Shown piece after piece: positions 18,005-26,790 of a stretch of 64,000 nt of DNA. Source of the DNA: Ferrimonas sediminum (GTDB taxonomy: Bacteria; Pseudomonadota; Gammaproteobacteria; Enterobacterales; Shewanellaceae). Position numbers and translations under genes: made by a program. The notes below the pieces were generated by a model. It was not told where the DNA came from. It did not search any database and saw nothing but the letters and a program-made list of their open reading frames with translations. Each line of letters begins with the position of its first letter. The first letter of the stretch is position 1. The stretch is taken from positions 62,001 through 126,000 of the forward strand of contig NZ_FNEM01000011.1 in NCBI RefSeq assembly GCF_900100175.1, read 5' to 3'.

Positions 18005-18842
18005 GATTAGGAGAGTTCCTTGTTCGAAGTTGGTAAAATCTATAACCGTCGCTCTGATATTCACGGTGTATACAAAGGGCAACAGTATGGTGGTATTGTT
18101 ACGCCAGCTAATCATCCTTATGTATTTATATTTACAAGTGATGCTGGTGAAGAGTTCGGATATTCTGATGGTTTCGGCCCTGATGGTACGTTTAGGTATA
18201 CAGGCGAAGGCCAAGAAGGTGATATGCAGATGGTCAAAGGTAATTTGGCAATCTTCGAGCACCAGAAAAATAAAAAAGAAATCTTGTTGTTTGAGTCGAC
18301 GACAAAAGGCTTTGTGCGTTTCGTCGGGGTGTGTAGTTACATTGAACACCACATCGAGCTGCGACCAGACAAAAATGGTCAGCTTCGAGATGCTTTCATT
18401 TTTCACTTGGACGTACTTCCGCAATCAAGGCTTCCGGGCGTGGTAAATGGAAAGGCTCCTTACTTAATCAAACCGACAAAAAGCAAATCACTTAAGCAAT
18501 TGCGCGATATTGCTACAGCTGTGACCCCGAGCAATGTGGACGTTAAAGAACAAGTTGCTCATGTCCGGTATCGTAGTGAGGCTATAAAGTTATATGCTAA
18601 AAAGCGTGCAAATGGGGTTTGTGAAGGTTGCAGAAGTAAGTCACCCTTTGAAACTAAGGCAGGACCTTATCTAGAGGTCCATCATTTAACCAGGCTTGCT
18701 GACGGTGGCGCTGATTGCCCGGAAAATGTGATCGCTCTATGTCCTACGTGTCACAGGAGAGCGCATTATTCAATCGACAACAAAGAGTTTAACGAACAGT
18801 TGTTAAGAATGGCCCTTAGCATCGAAGAAAAAATCGCCTAAC
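17999..18842 (+). mobile_element. Integron gene cassette 2 (3' end altered)
   Basis: The cassette starts at TTAGGC (17999). Its expected left core GCCTAAC is found at 18836-18842, overlapping the stop codon of the HNH gene. Beyond 18843 the sequence is a tandem 69-bp repeat, and no arm complementary to a normal attC can be traced, although GCG-TTATCT at 18898-18906 looks like a crossover. The 3' site therefore seems interrupted or replaced. Only the supported part is given. Confidence 0.6.
18020..18841 (+). CDS. ScoMcrA/SRA-like HNH endonuclease, cassette-encoded
   Basis: 273 aa from a TTG start with AGGAGAG 5 nt upstream; the first bases of the cassette directly precede it. The N-terminal part (about 1-140; YNRRSDIHG, GEEFGYSDGF, GEGQEGDMQMVKGN) resembles the SRA-like modified-base-binding domain of ScoMcrA-type enzymes. 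The C-terminal HNH zinc domain (about 200-255) shows CEGC, LEVHHLTRLADGG, PENVIALCPTCHRRAH with all expected Cys and His. This points to a type IV, modification-dependent restriction enzyme that would cut DNA carrying modified bases. The modification recognised is unknown. Confidence 0.82.
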   Translation: MFEVGKIYNRRSDIHGVYKGQQYGGIVTPANHPYVFIFTSDAGEEFGYSDGFGPDGTFRYTGEGQEGDMQMVKGNLAIFEHQKNKKEILLFESTTKGFVRFVGVCSYIEHHIELRPDKNGQLRDAFIFHLDVLPQSRLPGVVNGKAPYLIKPTKSKSLKQLRDIATAVTPSNVDVKEQVAHVRYRSEAIKLYAKKRANGVCEGCRSKSPFETKAGPYLEVHHLTRLADGGADCPENVIALCPTCHRRAHYSIDNKEFNEQLLRMALSIEEKIA

Positions 18843-18843
18843 C

Positions 18844-18983
18844 AAGGCTCTACACGGACACCCATCTTTAGAGATTGGCTAACGCGCTGATTAAAGTGCG
18901 TTATCTGACGATTAAAGGCTCTACACGGACACCCATCTTTAGAGATTGGCTAACGCGCTGATTAAAGTGCGTTATCTGACGAT
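18844..18983. repeat. 69-bp tandem direct duplication
   Basis: 18844-18912 and 18915-18983 are identical over 69 bp with a period of 71 bp. Each copy contains TAACGC and GCGTTA as an internal inverted repeat. In the second copy GACACCCATCTTTA (18928-18941) also pairs, with one bulge, with TAAAGTGGGTGTC at 18986-18998, so the original element is probably a palindromic unit of about 85-90 bp (18915-19003) whose left part has been duplicated. Confidence 0.85.
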
Positions 18984-19095
18984 GATAAAGTGGGTGTCTA
19001 TGTATGGCTTCTATGTATGGCTGGTGCAGGGTCAAGCCGATGCCATCCGTTTTAAGCCGCTATGGCCTGCCTCCGGATGGCGTTCCTCGTGCTCC

Positions 19096-20982
19096 TCAAA
19101 CTGCGGCTTCCATCTCCACCAACTGCGACTGGTCATCATCGGAGTGTTGGCACCTAATTGCCCAAAACTCGTCCCGCACCCGTTTAAAAGCAGCCAGGAT
19201 TCTAGGGTCAAATTTACCGGGGCACCCATGCAGTATCTCTTCTTCTGCCTGCCGTTTGGTATAGGCCTGCTTATACACTCGCTTGGTTACCAGCGCATCA
19301 TAAACATCGGCAAGTGCCATCATCCGGGCACAAAGGGGAATCGCGTCTCCGCGCGCCCCCTGCGGGTAACCGGAGCCGTCCCAACGCTCATGATGGAAAT
19401 AGGCAATATTCCGGGCATAATGTAAGAAGGTTCCTCCTCCCTTTCCACCGGAAAAACGCGTCAACACCTTGATGGCACTGTCGATGGCATCACGGCCATA
19501 AAGCGTATGCCTTTGCATCTCTTTAAACTCATCTTCTGTCAGTTTACCTTTTTTCAGCAGTATCCGATCAGGCACCCCGACTTTTCCAATATCATGCAGT
19601 GCCGCAGAACGACAGATAAGATCAATTTTATCTTCGTGCAGCTGATCTGCGAAATCCGGATGCCGCGTTAACTCGTTAGCGAGAACCCTCATATAACACT
19701 GAGTTCGCCAGATGTGCTGACCGGTTTCATCATCACGGATTTCCGCAAGCGTTGCCAGGCTATGGATAATGGCATTCTTGGTTCCAACTAACTCCGCTGT
19801 CCGTGTCTGAATTCTCTTCTCCAGGCTTACATTCACCGCTTTTAACGATCTTTCTGCGAAAATCCTGCCACTCGCGGCCAGTGCCCATAGCCATGACAAC
19901 AGCACCAATAACGGCAGGCCCAATAAGACCAGGTATACAAATACGGCTTTTAGAACCTTTTCGGCTCCCCCCAATAAGGAGTTGTCGTATCGCATGACCA
20001 ACCACCATGACGCCGTCTTTTCGACGTGAATCTCTCTTTTCGGATCCAGAATCGGCGGATACTGAATAAGGGCAAACTCGAAACGGTTGTCCCCGGATAA
20101 CAGCGTCCCCTGCTGCAACTTCTCAAACTCGGCCCAGACTTCGGGATACTGCTCCGGGAATCTATGATTATTATTAAACATAAACCCCCACTCCAGATCA
20201 TGGCGGTCATTCATCAGCCAGTAGCCATCACCGTTAAGCAGCATGGGTTCGCCCGGTAATGACTGCATCTGCTTACGCATGTGGCCTATCACCCCTTCGG
20301 CCAGGTAGTTGATCACCACCATGCCGCTAAGCTGCCCCAGCGAACCATAGAATGGCTGTACGAAACGGATCATTGGCTTATGGGGAAGCTCAACCTGCCC
20401 ATGCTCCATATTGAGATCCAGGGGGGACACATAGATACTGTTGTTATTCAGGCGCAGCCCCTGCTGCACATAATATCGGGACGATTTATTCTGTAGTTGG
20501 GAAACAGGAACCACGCCAGGCTCGCCGTTATTGTAATCGACCCGCACCAACTCCTGGCCGGTACCGGAGATCAACCGAATCTGGTCATAGATTTTATGTG
20601 TCTTTATCGTGTTAGCAAATAACCGCTCGACACTCTGGCGGTGCTGAGGGGAAGGTAACTGGAAGAATTGGCTGACACTGGCATTATTGACAAGAAAGTT
20701 CAGATCGCCATAAACCGTAGAGAAATCATTAATTGCATGTTCACGGGCCACCTCGATGACGGTTTGGGTATGCCCCCTGAGCCTTGAGGCCTCGATCCCA
20801 TGTCCGACCCTGAGAGCAATAAACAGCAGGCATGATGCGATCACCACCATCAGCACCAACGCCTTTAAAAACAGATTCCAAAACAGCGAGCGTTGCTCCA
20901 AACGATCCGTTGACTGAACCTCAGACCCGTTCGCCTTGTCAAAACCTACCGAAGAAGACAACTGCTTGCTCAAATTAAACAT
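19096..20982 (-). CDS. Membrane HD-GYP sensor (c-di-GMP phosphodiesterase)
   Basis: 628 aa. A first membrane helix is at about residues 33-55 (LFLKALVLMVVIASCLLFIAL), followed by a periplasmic Cache-like sensor to about 340 and a second membrane helix at about 345-370. The cytoplasmic HD-GYP domain (about 410-610) has SAALHDIGKVGVPD and HHERWDGSGYPQGARGDAIP, with all hallmark residues intact, so it should hydrolyse c-di-GMP. The C-terminal tail is acidic. No regulator or DGC gene is adjacent. Its stop lies about 90 bp from the duplicated repeat that borders the island. Confidence 0.92.
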   Translation of the reverse strand: MFNLSKQLSSSVGFDKANGSEVQSTDRLEQRSLFWNLFLKALVLMVVIASCLLFIALRVGHGIEASRLRGHTQTVIEVAREHAINDFSTVYGDLNFLVNNASVSQFFQLPSPQHRQSVERLFANTIKTHKIYDQIRLISGTGQELVRVDYNNGEPGVVPVSQLQNKSSRYYVQQGLRLNNNSIYVSPLDLNMEHGQVELPHKPMIRFVQPFYGSLGQLSGMVVINYLAEGVIGHMRKQMQSLPGEPMLLNGDGYWLMNDRHDLEWGFMFNNNHRFPEQYPEVWAEFEKLQQGTLLSGDNRFEFALIQYPPILDPKREIHVEKTASWWLVMRYDNSLLGGAEKVLKAVFVYLVLLGLPLLVLLSWLWALAASGRIFAERSLKAVNVSLEKRIQTRTAELVGTKNAIIHSLATLAEIRDDETGQHIWRTQCYMRVLANELTRHPDFADQLHEDKIDLICRSAALHDIGKVGVPDRILLKKGKLTEDEFKEMQRHTLYGRDAIDSAIKVLTRFSGGKGGGTFLHYARNIAYFHHERWDGSGYPQGARGDAIPLCARMMALADVYDALVTKRVYKQAYTKRQAEEEILHGCPGKFDPRILAAFKRVRDEFWAIRCQHSDDDQSQLVEMEAAV

Positions 20983-21182
20983 AACAAGCCCAATTCACAC
21001 CACAGTTTAAATAACCAAAAAGAAAGTCTCTTCTTTTCCCATTTGAGTATTGACGCAGATAGTTGAAAACACATTCTAAACCGCATTCATTGGCGATTCT
21101 TTCGGTTCACCGCTCCGGGCCACTGAGTCATCACTGCCAACCGTGTTAGGATGGGCGCCCCACCAGCAAAATTGGAAAGATC

Positions 21183-21530
21183 ATGCCCCACTTTGTCATG
21201 GAGTGTTCCCAGGATGTATTTGAGCAATACGGTGAAGTCGACGTCATAACCGATATTCACCGTATCGCCATGGACAGCGGCCTGTTCAACGAAGCCGACA
21301 TCAAGGTCCGGGTTCGCCCTTTCTCAACCGGTCTGGTTGGCGGGACAGACGCCCCCTTTATCCACGTGTTCGCCTGGATCATGGATGGACGCAGCACCGG
21401 CCAGAAGGCCGCTTTATCGCGGGCCATGGTCCGTCTGCTGAGTCAGCGCTACCCCAACGTCGCCAACATCGCCATGAACGTGTCTGAGTTTGAGAAAGCC
21501 AGTTACTGCAATCGGCGCATGCTCGGCTAA
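21183..21530 (+). CDS. 5-carboxymethyl-2-hydroxymuconate isomerase-family protein
   Basis: 115 aa CHMI-family tautomerase (HpcD in homoprotocatechuate degradation). After Met removal the N-terminal Pro (MPHFVMECS) would be the catalytic base, as in the tautomerase superfamily. FIHVFAWIMDGRS and a C-terminal EFEKASYCNRRML fit the trimeric CHMI fold. No other hpc genes are near, so the gene is isolated between two HD-GYP genes and its substrate may differ. The stop is only 6 bp from the stop of the convergent HD-GYP gene. Confidence 0.85.
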   Translation: MPHFVMECSQDVFEQYGEVDVITDIHRIAMDSGLFNEADIKVRVRPFSTGLVGGTDAPFIHVFAWIMDGRSTGQKAALSRAMVRLLSQRYPNVANIAMNVSEFEKASYCNRRMLG

Positions 21531-21536
21531 CCAGCG

Positions 21537-24500
21537 TCAAGCCGAACGGCCCGGTTTCAGGTACCCTTCCACGTCCACCTCATCGATCTGCGCCTCAGAC
21601 AGGTACTCCCTGGCGTACTTCAGGTACACGCCACTGGACAGGAACAGCGCAAACACCTCCGGATCCACGTGCTCATCCAGTACCATCTTGTGCAGAATGT
21701 CGATGGCGACACTCAGGGGTTTGGCCTTTTTGTAGGGCCGGTCGTCGGCGGTGAGCGCCTCAAACACGTCTGCCAGCACCAAAATACGCTCACCGACAGA
21801 CAAATCCTCAGCCTGCAGCTGTCTGGGGTAGCCGGTGCCCTTCAGGGTTTCATGGTGAGTTGAAGCAAACCGCGGAACATTGGCCAGCTCAGGTGGAAAC
21901 GGCAGGCTCTCGAGAATTTTGATGGTGCCAACCATATGTTCATTAATGCGAAACCGCTCTTCGCTATTCAGGGTGCCTTTACTGACACACAGATTGTACA
22001 GCTCGCCCAGGTGATTCTGCAGTTCCGTCGGCTCCAGGGTAATCCCCAGTTTCGGGTCATAGTCGGGCTGGCGTGGCCAGGGAACGCGATGCTCAGGTTT
22101 GTCTGCCAGCAAGGTCTCTACCACCGGCAAGGTATCAGAGGCAGGGGCGAGACGGCGCTCCTCCATCGGCGACAGGCCGAGTCGGTCGTCGAAATGCCGG
22201 ATCCAGGTTTGGGCGCCGATCTGCTGCAAACGCTGCACTTTATCGTCGCCCATGAACTCGCCGCCGACGTTGCAGGTGGCCACAAACTCAAACTCCTGCT
22301 GCAGTTTCTGCTGCTGACCGCGCTTACGAGCCAGTGCGGCCTGGTCGTCACCGGGCCGGGCCAGTCGTTCCTGCAGATAGGCGATCTCGCAGTCACGCCA
22401 CAGTACCTCAAACCGGGTACGAATCTCATGGATGCGGTTGTAGTTGGCTTCCAGCTTACTGCCCTTGTCCACCACGTGTTCCGGAGTACTGATCTTGCCG
22501 CAATCATGCAACCAGGCAGCCAACCTGAACTCTCGATATTTGTCTTTATTGTCGATGGAAAAATCGTGAAACGACGGGGCGGCGCTGTTACTGGCTTCTT
22601 CAGCCAGCATCAGCCCCAGCTCCGGAACCCGCCGGCAATGCCCGCCAGTGTAGGGGGATTTATCATCGATGGCCTGGGCGATCACCTCAATAAAGGAGTC
22701 CATCAACTGTTGTTGCCGGGCCTCATGGGTGGCAATGGCGGCAGACATCTCCACCAGGGAGTCCGCCAGATCATCGACCTCCTTGATCACCGAGTGCCGT
22801 TTGCTGACCAGATGATACTGGCGCCGTTTTATCTTGCGGTTTTCCGCCGCCAGATCCCGTATGGGGTTGACGATGGGGTTCGCCAGCAGATAACACAGCG
22901 GCAGCATCAACAGGATAATCAGTGAGCTGACTGCGATGGAGAGGTACACCTCCTGACGACTGGCCGCCAGCACTTCATCGACATCCAGCACCAGACCAAA
23001 ATAGCTGTCGTGACCGTAGCCCAGGGGGGCGATGAGCACAAAGCTGTCACGGCCATCGAGTGACATCTCCACCAAGGTTCCATGGCGGGCAGGCTCTGCA
23101 GCCAGGGTCGTGAGGGCCTGATAGGGCACGGTGCGTGACAAACTCGCTTCGGTGGCGTCATTAGGATTAAGCCAGCGCTGCTCCAGATAGGCGCGGTCTT
23201 GATCACTGACTTGGGCCAATGCCCGGTTCATCAGCGGCGCCAGTGGTGCCAATTGAGGCTGGAACACATAGCGCAGATCCGAATCAAACGAGATGGCGCC
23301 AATGTCGATGCCGGCATGAATCGTTAACCCCGTCAGATAAAACACCCGTTGGTGGTAGTTCAGGGTCACTTCGGTCTCCAGTGCCGCCTCGGCCTTCCCC
23401 TCGATCACCGCCCGCATCGCTTCGGTCACCGAGGCCACCTCCAACACATCGATCTGTGGATAGTGACGACGAATCTCCGACACGATGGACCAGCCCGCTG
23501 GTACGGCGATCACCTGGCCGCTCAAATCGGCCAGGCTTGAATAGACTGGCGATTCACTGCGCGTTGCCAGGGCCATCGGCATCGTCACCAGTGGATCGGA
23601 AAAGATGCCCCAGTCCCGGTTCTCTTCGGTGCGATACACCGGCGTCAGCACATCGATGCGCCCGGCATGAAAGTGTTCGGTTAACTCAGACCAGGAGAAG
23701 CCGTTGATGTACTCCAGATTTAACCCCAGGCTGTCGGCCAACATTCGGGTCAGTTCCACCACATAGCCCCTTGGCTGACCTGAAATCGTGTAATCCAGCG
23801 GGGCCCAGTCCCGCTCATTAGAGACGGTGATCGGGCTAATGGAGTTCAGATAGGCGCGCTCACTGTTACTTAACGGTACCGGTGCCAATGCCCGCCGCTC
23901 TTCGGCAACCACCGCCTGATTAGACGCAAGCAAGCGGCCATCGCCGACGAACAGGAAGGCTTCTCCCCCCCCAATGGGCGTGCCGATATTGAGTTGAGAA
24001 GACAAAAAGGCCGACATGGTGGACAAGGCGATGTCTACCGCAACCACTGCACCACTGTCGGCATTTTTCATGGAAAAGGTCTGACCCGGAGCCTGCAGAT
24101 GCTGAAAAAGGTAGGGTTCGGTACGTTTCACCTGGTAGGTCGAGGCGATCTGAAACCAGGGCCGGGTGCGGGCATCGTACTCCGATACCGCTTCGGTTTG
24201 ACGCAGGACCCGAAGCGCATCATCCAGAAACAGGGTCTGTTTAATGCGCTGCCCCTGACGATCCCGAACGATCACTTTAACAAAGCGGTCTACCAACGAT
24301 GCACCCAACTGCTGCCGTATCTGCGGACTGGCTTCCAGGTTGATGAGCTCATAGAAGTCGCCATTGGCCAGCCCCAGATAGACCGCATAAAATTCGCCAT
24401 TGTTTTCCAGCAGGCTGGCAAACAGGGAATCCACCTCCCCCACCTGAACCCGGCCCTCTTTAAGCAGCGAGGCATTGTGCACCAGCAACTCCACGCTGTG

Positions 24501-24707
24501 GGCGGCTTTGGTACTGACACCGTTAACTCGCTCCCGGGTGGTGTTGGCCAGCATCGTCGCCTGGGTCGTCACTGCTTCGGTGGCCATTTTGGAGGCAAAC
24601 AGATACTGCAAACCGATGGCACAGGTGGCGGTGACCAGGGTTCCGATGACAAACACAAACACCACGGTGACCCGAATGGACACGCCTTTCGGCGTAGAAG
24701 TGGTCAT
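21537..24707 (-). CDS. Large HD-GYP sensor with Cache and solute-binding domains
   Basis: 1056 aa. Membrane helix at about 11-33, a dCache-type periplasmic region to about 285, then a family-3 solute-binding (PBP-II) domain at about 290-520 (GYVVELTRMLADSLGLNLEYI; GRIDVLTPVYRTEENRD). A second membrane helix lies at about 588-612, and HAMP-like and helical segments lead into an HD-GYP domain (WLHDCGKISTPEHV near 734; HHETLKGTGYP near 955). About 200 residues are inserted between the HD and GYP motifs. It probably senses an amino acid-like ligand and lowers c-di-GMP. The double sensor is unusual but the reading frame is clean. Confidence 0.88.
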   Translation of the reverse strand: MTTSTPKGVSIRVTVVFVFVIGTLVTATCAIGLQYLFASKMATEAVTTQATMLANTTRERVNGVSTKAAHSVELLVHNASLLKEGRVQVGEVDSLFASLLENNGEFYAVYLGLANGDFYELINLEASPQIRQQLGASLVDRFVKVIVRDRQGQRIKQTLFLDDALRVLRQTEAVSEYDARTRPWFQIASTYQVKRTEPYLFQHLQAPGQTFSMKNADSGAVVAVDIALSTMSAFLSSQLNIGTPIGGGEAFLFVGDGRLLASNQAVVAEERRALAPVPLSNSERAYLNSISPITVSNERDWAPLDYTISGQPRGYVVELTRMLADSLGLNLEYINGFSWSELTEHFHAGRIDVLTPVYRTEENRDWGIFSDPLVTMPMALATRSESPVYSSLADLSGQVIAVPAGWSIVSEIRRHYPQIDVLEVASVTEAMRAVIEGKAEAALETEVTLNYHQRVFYLTGLTIHAGIDIGAISFDSDLRYVFQPQLAPLAPLMNRALAQVSDQDRAYLEQRWLNPNDATEASLSRTVPYQALTTLAAEPARHGTLVEMSLDGRDSFVLIAPLGYGHDSYFGLVLDVDEVLAASRQEVYLSIAVSSLIILLMLPLCYLLANPIVNPIRDLAAENRKIKRRQYHLVSKRHSVIKEVDDLADSLVEMSAAIATHEARQQQLMDSFIEVIAQAIDDKSPYTGGHCRRVPELGLMLAEEASNSAAPSFHDFSIDNKDKYREFRLAAWLHDCGKISTPEHVVDKGSKLEANYNRIHEIRTRFEVLWRDCEIAYLQERLARPGDDQAALARKRGQQQKLQQEFEFVATCNVGGEFMGDDKVQRLQQIGAQTWIRHFDDRLGLSPMEERRLAPASDTLPVVETLLADKPEHRVPWPRQPDYDPKLGITLEPTELQNHLGELYNLCVSKGTLNSEERFRINEHMVGTIKILESLPFPPELANVPRFASTHHETLKGTGYPRQLQAEDLSVGERILVLADVFEALTADDRPYKKAKPLSVAIDILHKMVLDEHVDPEVFALFLSSGVYLKYAREYLSEAQIDEVDVEGYLKPGRSA

Positions 24708-24972
24708 AGGGCTGTCTCCCTCTCCGTTAATCCATTAATAGAGTGGCGTGACGCAAGCCATCTTGAGAACAGAGTGGGGAAACGGAGGTGAATGTATGCC
24801 CGCGTCCAAGCCTGCTCACAGTCTCTGACCTACGGCTCTAAAGCTAACTGGAAATAGGTGACTTGAGAAGGGATAGGCGACTATTAATCAAACAATTATT
24901 GAGTCGGAAGGAAGCCGCTGCTTAGGGTTAACGGTGCCGCGCCGGCAATCCCCGGCACGGCAACTGGAAGGG

Positions 24973-25569
24973 CTAACGCGCTTTAGGACCCCAGAAGTGG
25001 TCCAGGCTGGTGTATTTGCCGCCACCAAGAAAATAGAGTGCCAGCAGCATCACAAAGTAGGTAATGGAAAACTCGATGCCGTTGTTGAGAATCACCAGCT
25101 TGCCGGACGACGTCAGCCAATCGTAATTGCCGTACTCCTGCAAAATGGCCCTGGCCCGGTCCAGTTTTTCCGGCGCGGCCATCACCTGGTCGTTGGCCAG
25201 CCAACTGGAGGCATCGGCAATGGCCAACCAGCCATTTTCCCAGTGCACGGTAAACGCCGCCACCAACATGGTCACCATCAACGGCAGGCTGATAAGGCGG
25301 GTAAACAAGCCGACGACCAGCAGAATACCACCAAAGAACTCGGTGCCGGCCGCCAGTCCGGCCATCACCTCCGGAAACGGCAGCCCCAGCCCCCACTCCG
25401 GATTGCCAAACCAGGCGGCGGTATCTTCAAAATGGCTAAGCTTGTTGTAGCCCGCCTGAATAAAGATTGGGGCCAGATACAGTCTAAGGGCCAAAGGCGC
25501 CAGCCCTTCCAGGAATTGCGTTGCGCGAAAGAATCCTTGCCACAGGGAGGTCAGAGCCTGCATATCCAT
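24973..25569 (-). CDS. DoxX family membrane protein
   Basis: 198 aa with about four membrane helices. The DoxX features are ALRLYLAPIFIQAGYNKLSHF near residue 27, GLAAGTEFFGGILLVVGLFTRLISLPLMVTMLVA, and a C-terminal helix YFVMLLALYFLGGG. A polar insertion (about 105-160) separates the last two helices. DoxX proteins belong to loosely defined quinone- or sulfur-linked membrane complexes; no function can be assigned here. AAAGGAAT lies just before the ATG, and an ATG two codons later is an alternative. The gap to the left (24708-24972 side) holds no gene. Confidence 0.85.
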   Translation of the reverse strand: MDMQALTSLWQGFFRATQFLEGLAPLALRLYLAPIFIQAGYNKLSHFEDTAAWFGNPEWGLGLPFPEVMAGLAAGTEFFGGILLVVGLFTRLISLPLMVTMLVAAFTVHWENGWLAIADASSWLANDQVMAAPEKLDRARAILQEYGNYDWLTSSGKLVILNNGIEFSITYFVMLLALYFLGGGKYTSLDHFWGPKAR

Positions 25570-25633
25570 ATTCCTTTAACTTTGACTACTGACTGAGTAG
25601 ACCGGAACCGTCCCCTCCGACTTTCAAAAAAAA

Positions 25634-26473
25634 CTATTTTTTCGATAAATCAGCGAGATCATCTATCAAGGATCCTAGTTGATGATTGAGTCTTTTGCGT
25701 TGTTTTCCTGTCAGGCTGTCGTTGATCTCCACCAGCGACTCGGCGAACCGATGCTGATTGACGCTCAGCTGGTCTTTGTATTCCTGCGGTCGCACGCTGT
25801 CCGGGTTGACCAGCAGCACCGCCAGATCACGCCTCAGTCCCGGCCCGTCGGCGCGATCGATCATCGCCTGCTGAAAGCGCTTCTGCCACGCTTCCCGGTA
25901 ACTGACCCACAAATCCATCGACTGATGCCGTTGACGGTTGAAATCGTCCACCGCCTGAGCCTGCATCGGCGTCAACTTACCGACCCAACGCTTCAGGCTT
26001 TTGGCCATGCGCTTGTTGGAAATGACCACCCGGTCGTCCAGATCCCGTTTCAGATAACGATCGATGTCCTTCTGGTTCTCTTTCCTGATCGCCGTCATCA
26101 TCTGGGTCACCTGCTGGTCACTGAAAGACTGCAGCAGCGGCACCAGTTTGGGCAGCAGATGGTCAAAGATGTGAAACCAGTGCTGCTCCAGCTCGGTAAT
26201 ATGGGCCTGGGCGTCCTCGGCACTGAAACCGTGATCCAGCTGGGTGCGCAACCGTTGCAACTGGGCATGATACCTGGGCAACTCACTGTAACGGTGCCAC
26301 TCCATCAAGTCGTCGATCATGGCTTGCAACTGGCGCTCCTGGCCACGATCGAGATCGACGTAATCCTCGACCTGCCACTCGATAATCCAGTCCAGCCAGT
26401 TGTAGACAAACTTGGTGCTACAGCCGCTCAGAACCACCGCCAGAGCAACGATCACCACCCATCGAGTCTTCAC
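25634..26473 (-). CDS. DUF6279 family lipoprotein
   Basis: 279 aa from the GTG at 26473, chosen because AAGGAGGGG lies about 3-9 nt upstream. The frame itself extends to an ATG at 26521 inside pseudogene sequence. The signal peptide ends in the lipobox LSGC, and STKFVYNWLDWI is the conserved start of DUF6279 proteins. The mature part is highly helical and charged (QMMTAIRKENQKDIDRYLK; LTPMQAQAVDDFNRQRHQ), like an outer membrane-tethered helical bundle. Function unknown. Confidence 0.85.
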   Translation of the reverse strand: MKTRWVVIVALAVVLSGCSTKFVYNWLDWIIEWQVEDYVDLDRGQERQLQAMIDDLMEWHRYSELPRYHAQLQRLRTQLDHGFSAEDAQAHITELEQHWFHIFDHLLPKLVPLLQSFSDQQVTQMMTAIRKENQKDIDRYLKRDLDDRVVISNKRMAKSLKRWVGKLTPMQAQAVDDFNRQRHQSMDLWVSYREAWQKRFQQAMIDRADGPGLRRDLAVLLVNPDSVRPQEYKDQLSVNQHRFAESLVEINDSLTGKQRKRLNHQLGSLIDDLADLSKK

Positions 26474-26499
26474 ACTCCCCTCCTTGTCAGCACCACACC

Positions 26500-26724
26500 G
26501 TACTCCTTCGATATCAGACATCTATCAGTTGGAACCATCGGTTTCCCCAAAAGTTCCATGGCGGCCAGCGCCGCCACGTTAAGCTCGGGTCGGGATTCAA
26601 ACTCGATAGATGCAGACCGCTGCGCCTCGGCGGTGGGGCCATCCACGGTGTTGGGGCGATTGAGGGTAACGACCCGGACTGGGCCCTGACGGGCGATGTG
26701 CACCGCCGCTGTTGTGGTTTCCAT
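26500..26724 (-). pseudogene. Enoyl-CoA hydratase/isomerase remnant
   Basis: About 75 codons resembling the start of an enoyl-CoA hydratase (VRVVTLNRPNTVDGPTAEA), then a jump to a segment that reads like the LNVAALAAMELLGKP part found about 60-90 residues into full-length proteins. After that the similarity stops. The usual family length is about 260 aa, and the oxyanion-hole and catalytic Glu regions are missing. It is an internally deleted, 3'-truncated relic lying just upstream of the DUF6279 gene, whose RBS now sits at its decayed end. Confidence 0.65.
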
Positions 26725-26790
26725 GGCATCCTGCCTGTAAGGTCCTTAAAGGTTCAACCTAGCGGATCTTCACCATGAATCAAGCGCCGC

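Noticed and set aside
18844-18983. The duplicated 69-bp unit as an attC array
   Set aside because: GCG-TTATCT resembles a crossover, but the needed complementary left core (AGATAAC) is absent, so it was kept as a repeat.
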